Shown: one piece after another, positions 7,371-14,964 of the stretch
Position numbering within the stretch: the first letter of the stretch is position 1
Layout of the letters: each line of letters begins with the position of its first letter
DNA from: Ophioceras dolichostomum
Taxonomy: Eukaryota > Ascomycota > Sordariomycetes > Magnaporthales > Ophioceraceae
NCBI GenBank assembly: GCA_003049485.1
Contig: PYST01000583.1
Location: forward strand, 1-14,964
Length of the DNA: 14,964 bases
Direction: 5' to 3'
Program-made: the position numbers and the translations under genes
Notes under the pieces: model-generated
What the model was told of the DNA's origin: nothing
The model's input: the letters and a program-made list of their open reading frames with translations, nothing else
Database searches by the model: none

Positions 7371-9870
7371 TGACAACTCGTTGGGAAGCTGGGGTGTTGG
7401 TTGCCTGCATTTTGCCTGCAAGCTTGAACCCTCTGGCCATGTCCACGCTTCACGGGGCGGCGTGGGCGATGGGCAATTACTTCCCCTTTCTCTCGCCCCC
7501 AGGTGTTGGGGGAAAGACGCAAGGGACAGCAGAGGAGACTGAGAAGATGGCAGTGCGAGCAGACACCGGACAGGGCAGACTCATTATGGGACCGAATAAG
7601 ACGGCAGGATGACTCGTATCGCAGACACAGCATCCCCCGTATAAAGACACGCCACCCTCTCACTTGGGAGCAGCGTGGTGCATTCCTGCCCAGTCTCTGA
7701 GACTCAGAAGTCCTCGTCTGGCTTCCCATCCAAACGACTTGGCGGAGCCTTTGCGGACAGAGCAAAAACGAGACGAGCAATCAAACACCTCGTGATGGTC
7801 GACGCAGGGAACAAGGGTACAGCACACCGGTCGGAGGAGTCAATGCACGGCGCACCCCCTCCAATCTATCTCTCAGGGAGCCCGCAGGTCTGCCCTTCGC
7901 TCGTTACAACGTTGTAGGTCTCCTGTCTCCCTTCATCCATCATGTCCCATCGGATGTGGGTCTCGTCGCTCTCCCAAGGCAAGCCGTACGAGTGGTTATT
8001 ATTGGATGAAGGCAATCTGGCCTGGAATGTGATGGGAAGACCGTGCATGAAAATTTGGCCGTCTGCTTTTCCTCCTTGGACTAGCGTACGTGGAGTTGCC
8101 GCCCTTGGGCACCTTGACGATCGAGAATGCAAGTTGGCAGGCAGGGTTGTTGGGTTTAAGGTTTGATTAGCTCGCGGCGGCAGCACCAGCAACAAGCAGC
8201 AGTCTTGCTACGGCGAGGCGCGAGGAACAGGGCGTGGGCGCTATTCTGCTGCAGCGCCGGGTCCATCGACCGAGACGGGGGGAAACAAAAGCGGTTAGCC
8301 GCGGTCGCCTACTTTGAGAATGGCTACTGGCACAGAGCCCTTGATCTAGCCGTGTCCTTGCTGTGTAACACACCCAGGCATCTAACAGAGTTTCGCTGCA
8401 GGAGCCCTCCTAGCTGTTTTTTTTTTCAAGCAATTTCCTTCACACGAAATTAGGTCAACCACGATTTTAGCCCGGAGGTTCCCGTCCAAAGCCTCCATCT
8501 GGAGTTGTTTCCACTTGGACCAGTCCCAGGAACTTTCCCTTCCATGAGCGTCTTCGCACTCGTGTATAAGGCTATCACGTGAGGTACAGCCTTGCGGTTG
8601 TCAAGCGGCCTGAGGCCAGAAGCGGAGATGGGTGCCTTGGTAAGATGGGGTCACGGGTGTCGTGTGGTATGTGGTCGCGTTGGATTCGCTTGCCTGATCC
8701 ATCCGTCGAGTTGCCGTATCCGTGTTGCCAGAGCTTTGATCAGCCCACTTCTTACACACAGCGTTACATCCATTCGATCCTCCCGTCGCTTATTGCGACT
8801 GCCGAGCTCAAGCACCACTCTATACTTTATGAGAGCACACACCTCTATATGGAGGCTCGGGAACCTCGGGGGCCAAAGTCGAGGTCAACGGCATGGCTTG
8901 AGCGAGGCTTTAGCCGTCGCGGATGCGCGGTGGTGTCAGACCCACGTGATCAGTCATATGCCCGCACCCGCACGGCCATTTTGTGTACGGAGTACACCAC
9001 CATTGCCAAGATGGCATGTAGAGAGAGGACCTGGAGAGATGGAATTTTTCACCACTCTCCTAACTTGCCTTGCAATACGGTGGCTTTTCGAGACTAGAAG
9101 GCTCTCTATCTCTTCTGAGTACATTATTGACCTATTTTGGCCTTAGAGGTTTCCTTTGCGTTGTGCTAGCTTGATACGGGCTCTTTGCCTTCTCGACCTT
9201 CAGCACGACTTTCTGGCTCTGGCGCTAGACGGACCCACCTAATAGCCGTCCGCCTACGCTGTAGCGTGCGTTTGCGGTTTGTTCTTGGCTTTTAGGACAT
9301 CACTCGCCCCTGGTGAAGAGGAATGAGCTGCGAGCCAAGCACCCCTCATAAGGTCCCATCGCCGTCACGGACGTAGGCATTATCTAGTAGCCAAACGTTT
9401 TTGCCCGCCTGGCCCAGCCGCACCGCCCGTTTTTGCCTTACCGATGGTAGTGCTGGAAAGTGGATGGGTACAACGAAAGCCCGGTAAAAGACTCACGCTC
9501 CTGCTCGAAGCCGCCTGAGCTGAGAGACCAAGAGGACCTGGTCCGTGTCCGCCTGCCCAGCCTCTGTGCCATTCCCCACGAGCCTGCCTGCCAGCTAGCG
9601 AGCGCCTCTATTAGTTCGACGAGTAGCTACTTTGAGCCTCGCGGCGCGAACAGGGCGTGATGGGGTTCAGCAACATTCGCATCGACCAGAACACGACCGT
9701 TCTCTGTCGCCGCCGTGTTGCCGTGTTTTTGCTTTCTCTCGTTGAGCTCAATCCCCCCAATCGGTGTCTGGCGGTGTGCTCGACCCTCCGATCGACATGT
9801 TGCCAAGCCGCCTGCCCTTCAGCTCCGTGTCTCGGCACTTTGCTTTTTTGCACATTGCTCTGGGCCGAGA
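7371..9870. other. Long intergenic stretch, no gene supported
   Basis: About 2.5 kb shows no frame with recognisable domains. The largest frames (8579-9146, two overlapping plus-strand frames) are rich in Arg, Ser and Cys in a way typical of chance. A T run sits at 8417-8426. A minus-strand donor-like sequence (GGAGC|GTGAGT) occurs near 9491 without a partner exon I can identify. No tRNA-like box pair was found by eye. Confidence 0.4.
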
Positions 9871-9927
9871 TGCGAACCAGTCTCCGGCGAACCAGTCTCT
9901 GGCGAACCGCCCTCCGGCGAACCACGG
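9871..9927. repeat. 15-bp tandem repeat, about 3.8 copies
   Basis: Units are TGCGAACCAGTCTCC, GGCGAACCAGTCTCT, GGCGAACCGCCCTCC and a partial GGCGAACCACGG. The unit length keeps frames open on both strands, which explains the repetitive open frames here (RTSL-type on plus, GDWFA-type on minus). No gene can be assigned. Confidence 0.85.
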
Positions 9928-10446
9928 AAATGGCCGGGCTTCCAATGAGCGCCGTCCGCCTTCTTTTCTGGCGGCCGGGCTGCCCAACCTCCCGTAGCCC
10001 TCCACAGGCCCTCCTGACCGGTCAGGGATGCTGGGTCAAGCAACTCCCACCCCCCTGGAACTTGAATGATCCCGTTTGCGCGGCTGGTTCCCATTCGTGG
10101 TGGTGATGATGCCCACCCACATCATTCTGTCGCATGCCTGCAAGTCGCCAAAAAGCAACGACGGGGCGGCCACGAGGCAGACGCTAGCGTGAGTTCGTTT
10201 TTGCAACAAAGGGCGGGCTTTGCACACTTCTGCTTCTTCTTTCCTCCCGCAACTCTTCTATAACCCTACAACAATCGATCTCGTTTTCCTCTTTGCGTCC
10301 TGCGATTCCGCCATTCCTCTGCTTTCCCACTGCAAATTCGGCCCATCTGGCCGCCGCACCAGTCGGACTTCTTTCCTCTGTCGTTGGCCTCTGCCACATG
10401 TCTACCGCTCTTCTTTGCGAGACGCCTTCTCGGCCACGACCTGACC
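9928..10446 (+). promoter_or_regulatory. Putative promoter and leader of the EST1-like gene
   Basis: A CT-rich tract from about 10228 to 10320 contains TATAA at 10259-10263, followed by further CT-rich sequence up to the ATG at 10447. CT-rich regions before the start codon are common in fungal promoters. A 14-base perfect palindrome (CCTGACCGGTCAGG) lies at 10013-10026. No transcription start can be fixed from sequence alone. Confidence 0.35.
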
Positions 10447-13400
10447 ATGGGCTGTGGCCTGACAGAAGGCTCGGGGGATGGCCCTTGCGCCTTGCCGGAA
10501 CTCGACCACTCCTCCGCCAGGTTCGTCAAAATGCTATCCCATCGAACGCGACACTCCACCATGACACGACATACGTAATGCTAACCGTTTTTAGTGATGC
10601 CGGTGCCTTGGAGACCTCGGCGTCGACGCTTGTCGCCATAGACTGCGGTGGCGGCCGCACCGTCAACACAGGTCGGGACACAGGTGCCGCCCATGTCTCT
10701 TCCGAGGGCCACGCCGTCGGTGCTGACCACCAAGACGCGCCAGTCGGTCCGTACCCTGACTCGACCGAACTGTTCGAACTGTTCAGGCAGCCCGAAACAC
10801 GGCCAATATCTGTTGAGCAGCTCATTGCCGAAGTCAAGGGCATCTATGCCGGCCTGGTTATGGTCGAATCCAAATGCATCGAGGTGGATGCAAACCAGCT
10901 CTCCACAGACGACGACGCGACCCCCTCCCCCCTCTCAGGTGAGCAGTGGCAGGCTCTCTGCGCACTCCACCGCACATTGCTGAACGAGCACCATGACTTC
11001 CTCATGGCATCACAGCACCCTGCTGCGTCACCGCAACTCAAGGCCCTCGTGACCAAGTATGCCATGCCTGCGAGAATGTGGCGGCACGGCGTACACTCAT
11101 ATCTCGAAGTCTTGCGCTATCACCTGCCCGCGTCTCTTGAGCACATGCTCACTTTCATATACCTGGCGTACAACATGATGACTTTGCTGGAGGAGACAGT
11201 CCCGGCCTTCGACACCACGTGGATCGAATGCAGGGCAGATGTGGCCCGATACCGGTACATGGATAAAGGGCGCCACCCCCGCTGCCGCCCAGCCCGTTTT
11301 ACGACTTGACAGACGCGCTAACGGGGGGAGTCTCTACTACGCAGTATGGCCATCGAAGAGCAGTCCACTGATGTGAGGCTGCAGTGGAAGAAGGTCTCCA
11401 TGGAGCAGTACAGTCGGATCTCAGACCGTGAGCCAACGATCGGCCGCATTTACCACCACCTGGCCATTTTGAACGGGACCCGGGCTCGGCACGCCAGGTC
11501 CGATAGAACCTACAGGCTTGTGTCTCAGTTCTTCTTCTACATCAAGTCCCTCGTCGTCGAATCGGCGTTTGCCTGCGCTCGTGCGAGTCTCTTTACGCTT
11601 ACGGACCCGATTGTTCGGCGTCAGCGGCAGACGGAGCCCCTCGTGACCGCCATTGCCCACCTAGTTCTCGCTTTCCAGTCGCCCAAGACTCGCCAGGAAC
11701 ACGGGCACGAGACAAGCAGGGAGGACCATCTCCAGGCATGCTACAGGGAGCTGAAGGGGTTGGCCACACTTTCCGGGCCTCCTGATTCGGCGGGTGGGGA
11801 AGCCACCGAGGCCGCGTTGCATCTAGCCTCTGAAGAGGCCGTCGTCCTCTGGAGCCTCGACGCGTACATACGCGCCAAGGCCAGCGCCAGCACCACGCCC
11901 AGCACGAACGAAGGGGGAACGGCAGCGGACCACGTGCAGAAGGAGTCTCCTGAAGAGGGTCCCGAGCCCGCTGGGCGAGCCCAGACATGCACACTCCGTC
12001 CTAGGTAGGTACTAATCGCATAGGCGTCGTGGGCTGGGGTTCCCTGGGGTTCCTCCCCGTGACTAGTAATTAGTAGCTAACTGGTTTGCAGCGCCAAGCT
12101 CGGCCTCCTTGTCTGCATGTTGCTGCTGGGGATTCCCCAGGGCGACAAAAGGGCGGCGCCCGATGATGGCGGCGTGGGTCCCCGACCTGGCAACGCCCGA
12201 CGACCACGCCGATCTCACCGCCAGCGTCGCCGGTGGGAAGGACGTCTACGAGGAGGTGGAGATGGCCGCCCACGTGATCTCGTTCACCATCACGTACATC
12301 CTGAGGAGGGCCAACACACGCGACGTGCGGTTTTGGGAGTTCATCCACGTGATCCTCGTCTTCATGCGCGCCCTGGTGACCCGGCCCGACCAGTACAAAC
12401 GGTTCAGCTGGGCATTCCACGCGGACCTCCTGGCGCCCTACCTCGACATGGCCCTGCGCGAGGCCGAGGCCCGAGGCCGCGACTGGGAGAGCGTGTCCCA
12501 GCCCCGGTTCCCCAGAGCGTTCAGAGAGCCCCCGCCACGGATCGTGGAGGAGGACGAGGACGTCCCCACCTCGCCACGGCGCGAGGAGGAGGACGAGGAC
12601 GCCCCCACCTCCCCCCTGCCAGAAGATAAGGCTCTTCGCGGGCTGTTCTTTGCCAGACGGACCCGGCAGACCAAAGAAGAGACGTTGCCTCGCGACCCCG
12701 ACCTTTTCCCCCACGGCTGGTTCCAGAACTCCAAGTACGTGTGGGACGAGGAACAGCACCGCAAGACGTCTCTCCAGGACGAGGCGACTGTCCTCTATCG
12801 CCTCGTCCGGATCTTGTGGACGGCTTCCGAGATGATGCCGCAGCCGGACGGGAACGCGAGCTTCTTCTGCCTCACGACCAACAAGGACGGCCGCCGTCAC
12901 ATCACCGTCCCCGGGGCCCCGCCCGGGCCGCAGCCCCATTTCGACGCAGGGATGCCGGAAGTCGTCGAGGGACCCGGAGGTGTCAGGGTCGTCTGTGTCG
13001 ATCCTTCTCTCGCCGAATACACCCTCGAGCTAGACCAGCGCTGGGAGAAGGTGGCAAAGGCAGAGAGGGATCAGCAGCGGCTAGAGGACTTGAAGGCCGC
13101 CGTCGGGCCCGTGGTCAGTGCAACAAACCATGCCCCCGAAGCCCCGAACCAGGCCATGTCACTCACACCCTTGCGCAGCAATACGGCCGGGTACCACGAA
13201 GAGATCCGCGCTATTGAGCAGACCGGCGCCGAAGAGGCGCCGGACGTAGAGCCGATATCGGCCCTCCATCTGCAGAGGGTGAAGAAGCCCGGCGGCGTCG
13301 TGATGACCACCACGGACGCAAGTCCGCCGCCCCCCACCGGAGGAGCAGCGGTCCCGCTGACTCAGGCGGCGCTTGGCAGGAAGCAGCGGGAGATCAGGGC

Positions 13401-13584
13401 TGCCAAGGCTGCCAGGGCTGCTGCCGCGGCCGCTGCCAGGGCTGTTGCCGAGGCTGCCAGGTTCAGGATGTACCCCCTAGAAATCAAGGCCGCCAGGGCT
13501 GCTGCCAGGGCCACTACCGAGGCTGCCAGGGTCAGGATTTCTCGAACGACCGAGGCGGGACAGCGTGAGGACGTGGCCGGCTAG
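10447..13584 (+). CDS. EST1/SMG7-like Est1-type nucleic-acid-binding protein
   Basis: Proposed exons are 10447-10520, 10595-11254, 11345-12004 and 12099-13584, giving about 959 residues. The start is an ATG in strong context (CTGACCATGG), and the splices rest on CTAAC branch points. Family-like blocks: VEQLIAEVKGIYAGLVMVES (near residue 97), ALHRTLLNEHHDFLMASQHP, KYAMPARMWRHGVHSYLEVL, HMLTFIYLAYNMM with ETVPAF (near 200-225), RYR|MAIEEQ across intron 2, GRIYHHLAIL (near 280), WEFIHVILVFM (near 545) and PLPEDKALRGLFFA with WFQN (near 637-675). In this order they match the TPR-like and Est1 DNA/RNA-binding parts of fungal EST1/EBS1/SMG7-type proteins. Members act in telomerase recruitment or nonsense-mediated mRNA decay; which applies here is unknown. 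Oddities are an acidic duplication near residue 615, an Ala-rich repeat near 890-945, and an uncertain exon 4 acceptor. With the better CAG at 12089-12091 the frame would break, so this copy could also be damaged. It is probably a divergent paralogue rather than the core gene (inference). Confidence 0.68.
10521..10594 (+). other. Intron 1 of the EST1-like gene
   Basis: The donor is CCAG|GTTCGT, the branch sequence is TGCTAACC at 10579-10586 and the acceptor is TTTTTAG. It joins exon 1 (start MGCGLTEGSGDG) to exon 2 (DAGALETSAS) in phase. The donor is not ideal. A longer unspliced frame exists but uses no ATG in good context. Confidence 0.55.
11255..11344 (+). other. Intron 2 of the EST1-like gene
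   Basis: The donor is ACCG|GTACAT, the branch is GCGCTAACG and the acceptor is TACGCAG. Splicing creates an Arg codon (CG|T) and joins ARYR to MAIEEQ, the arrangement this family has. The intron contains an in-frame stop, so it must be removed. Confidence 0.85.
12005..12098 (+). other. Intron 3 of the EST1-like gene, acceptor uncertain
   Basis: The donor CCTAG|GTAGGT lies in a TAGG repeat, and an in-frame TAG follows at 12006-12008, so splicing is needed. The branch is TAGCTAACTGG. The strong acceptor TTTGCAG ends at 12091 but leads into a frame (KLGLLVCM) that soon leaves the downstream conserved frame. The weaker CCAAG ending at 12098 keeps the frame open. Confidence 0.55.
12547..12617 (+). 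repeat. Duplicated acidic segment in the EST1-like gene
   Basis: Two copies of about 32-34 bases (12547-12580 and 12586-12617, offset 39) encode EEDEDVPTSP and EEDEDAPTSP. The offset is a multiple of three, so the frame is kept. It lies just before the PLPED block, in what should be a variable linker. Confidence 0.8.
13431..13539 (+). repeat. Ala-rich repeat at the C-terminus of the EST1-like protein
   Basis: GCTGCCAGGGCT-type units recur from about 13400. Two longer copies (about 13431-13470 and 13501-13539) encode AARAVAEAARFRM and AARATTEAARVRI. The result is a long Ala/Arg/Glu helix-forming tail before the stop at 13582-13584. Confidence 0.75.
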
Positions 13585-13710
13585 ATAGACGCACGTCAGC
13601 GGGGAGAGCCGCCGAGAGGAGGACAGACCTGTGGCCCCGAGGTCTTGTGATTTCGATTCATTTTCTTCTGTCGGGGTTAGTGGAATGCGAGGAGGCAGGC
13701 GCTGGATGCC

Positions 13711-13749
13711 TTAGGTAGGTAGGTAGGTGGGTAGGTTTAGGTTCCTAGG
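13711..13749. repeat. TAGG tetranucleotide array
   Basis: TTAGGTAGG is repeated with one GTGGG variant, then decays into TTTAGGTTCCTAGG. It belongs to the same dispersed family as the array at 2371-2403 and lies about 125 bases after the EST1-like stop codon. Confidence 0.8.
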
Positions 13750-13780
13750 TCTTGGTTGGGGAAGTCATGTTATGTGGAGG

Positions 13781-13851
13781 ACACACACAGATTGGCACAA
13801 CACGGATTGGCACACAGATTGGCACACATAGATTGGCACACAGATTAGGAC
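13781..13851. repeat. Short minisatellite, CACAGATTGGCA unit
   Basis: Five imperfect units of about 13 bases share GATTGGCACA, with the last unit diverged to GATTAGGACA. The minus-strand reading is a repetitive CVPI/CQSV peptide and is not taken as coding. Confidence 0.85.
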
Positions 13852-14290
13852 ACTTTGGTAGTTTGATTGATTTATCACGGCTTTTGCTTCGCATCTGTTC
13901 GAACTCTTCGTCTTCACTGTTTGGCGCGCGTCTGGCGGGACCAAGCCGATGCGCGTTGGTAGGTATATAATTAGGTCGGTCCCAGATGCCATGAGAAAGG
14001 TACAATGGTGCAGTGGCTCCAAGGTGCATGGCCCGTACACCCACCTTTTTTTTTTTCCCAGGGCTTATCGCCACTAAGCTTACTATAACACAGCGCTTTG
14101 GAAAAATTATAGGAGTATAACGCCCTGGAAGGCTAGGCCGTTTAGCGACTGCCACGGTGTTTGCGATTTAATTTTCGTACTATGCAGACCCAATCTAACC
14201 CATTTTTACCTCTTCCCGTTTTGGGTCTTTCTTTCTAAGTGGTAGGTCATGGCTTTTAAGACCGCTCTTTAGTGCAATCAATGCTTCGCA

Positions 14291-14320
14291 CACGGCGCCA
14301 CACGACGCCACACGGCGCCA
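14291..14320. repeat. 10-bp tandem repeat, three copies
   Basis: The units are CACGGCGCCA, CACGACGCCA and CACGGCGCCA, with a single base difference in the middle copy. No coding role is visible. Confidence 0.85.
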
Positions 14321-14964
14321 GAAGGTGAGAGGCTGGAGGAATAGCTTCAGACAAATCTTAGCCCAGGTACTACCTAGGTAGGTACAACCATGGGCGGATA
14401 AGCTCCTCATTGTGTATAATCATATAATAATATGCAGGTCTGTAGTACTTGCTATGTATCCATCTTCGGTGATGCCTGTATTCTGAAGTCTCTCCAGGTG
14501 CCTCCCTACCACGTCCGTACAACAATAGAGCACTTTGGCCTGCTGTTCAAATTTATTATCTCCCCTGACTGCGATTCCGTTCGACAAGCAAGTCCCGGAA
14601 CTCACGGGGATATCCCATCCAGCCTGCGTGTTGTGCTTAGGACGGGGGAGGGCGGGCCGTGACCAGAAGAGTGGCATCTACTGGAGGAAAGCAACGTGGG
14701 ATTGCAGACAGCTGAGACCGGTGAAGCATTTGATTAGGCAGCTCGTTGTCGAAGGAGCCCACGTTTTATTTCTGCGTGTAATCATTGGCATAGGTTGATA
14801 GTGAGGTGGTATTCAGGTGATTCGGAATCTCTGCAATTGGGTCAACCCAAAAAATCGCGGCAGGGCCTCAGCCGTCCACAAAACCGGCCACCCATTGACA
14901 TCCCCCCCAAAACACACCTATTTCCTTAACAAACACCAATTTGAACTCCCAATCGCCCTCCTGG

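Larger units (their letters stand above)
13585..14964. other. Intergenic, no gene supported
   Basis: The 1.4 kb after the EST1-like stop carries short tandem repeats, an 11-T run at 14046-14056 and open frames of at most about 135 codons with repetitive or undistinguished content. The final 120 bases are C/A-rich (for example CTTAACAAACACCAA) and look like the leader of a gene that would start beyond the window, but no start is seen. Confidence 0.4.

Noticed and set aside
8579..9146. Two overlapping plus-strand frames of more than 170 codons
   Set aside because: Both cover the same bases in different frames, neither has recognisable motifs, and no intron or promoter structure supports them.
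10013..10026. 14-base perfect palindrome CCTGACCGGTCAGG
   Set aside because: About one such palindrome is expected by chance in a window of this length, and no second copy supports a regulatory role.
12070..12939. Long minus-strand frame opposite exon 4 of the EST1-like gene
   Set aside because: It is the antisense of a GC-rich coding exon and shows only compositional repeats (GGGVLVLLL type).
13885..13910. tRNA B-box-like GTTCGAACTC
   Set aside because: The flanking bases cannot form a T-stem and no A-box or acceptor stem is present at the right distance.
14041..14060. Possible Pol III terminator (11-T run)
   Set aside because: No upstream RNA gene with internal A and B boxes was found, so the run is treated as simple sequence.
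14820..14964. Possible start of a transposon or new gene at the right edge
   Set aside because: No terminal repeats, transposase motif or start codon in context can be seen before the window ends.
1..14964. RIP-type mutation as the cause of the decay
   Set aside because: The region is not AT-rich, and the observed lesions (Cys to Arg or Trp, indels) are not the C-to-T pattern expected of RIP.

Overview
The window looks like nuclear DNA of a filamentous ascomycete (Pezizomycotina, probably Sordariomycetes). The grounds are short GT-AG introns with CTAAC-type branch points, genes of fungal families with wide gaps between them, CT-rich leaders, and a dispersed TAGG/CCTA tetranucleotide repeat. 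These are family-level judgements from reading the sequence; no search was run.

Layout. Positions 1-2440 hold no gene I can defend: two weak minus-strand coding-like pieces (494-757 and 2137-2316), a tight double ACGCGT plus CACGTG cluster at 1644-1662, a purine-rich simple repeat and a TAGG array. Positions 2451 to about 5493 (minus strand) carry a Zn2Cys6-type fungal transcription-factor locus. It has a poly-Gln N-terminus, a damaged zinc-cluster region, a proline-rich linker and the long regulatory domain. It carries several independent lesions (lost cysteines with a frame displacement, a frame switch near 4150-4240, an in-frame TAG at 3394-3396, no ATG in the first exon), so I call it a pseudogene. 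Positions 6124-6405 (minus) encode a 93-residue coiled-coil protein of unknown role.

Positions 6406-10446 are a gene-poor gap with an unusual 10-bp-phased TAGAA/heat-shock-element-like cluster (7296-7370) and a 15-bp minisatellite. Positions 10447-13584 (plus) carry a four-exon gene for an EST1/SMG7-like protein (Est1-type DNA/RNA-binding domain), with duplicated acidic and Ala-rich segments and an ambiguous third intron whose donor lies in a TAGG repeat. Positions 13585-14964 are intergenic with three short tandem repeats.

The two main genes do not form an obvious pathway. Together with the decay, low gene density and many simple repeats, they suggest an accessory or fast-evolving compartment. 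I see no tRNA, rRNA, CRISPR array, intact transposon or convincing new multi-gene system. The most informative features are the decay pattern of the transcription factor and the divergent, repeat-invaded EST1-like gene.
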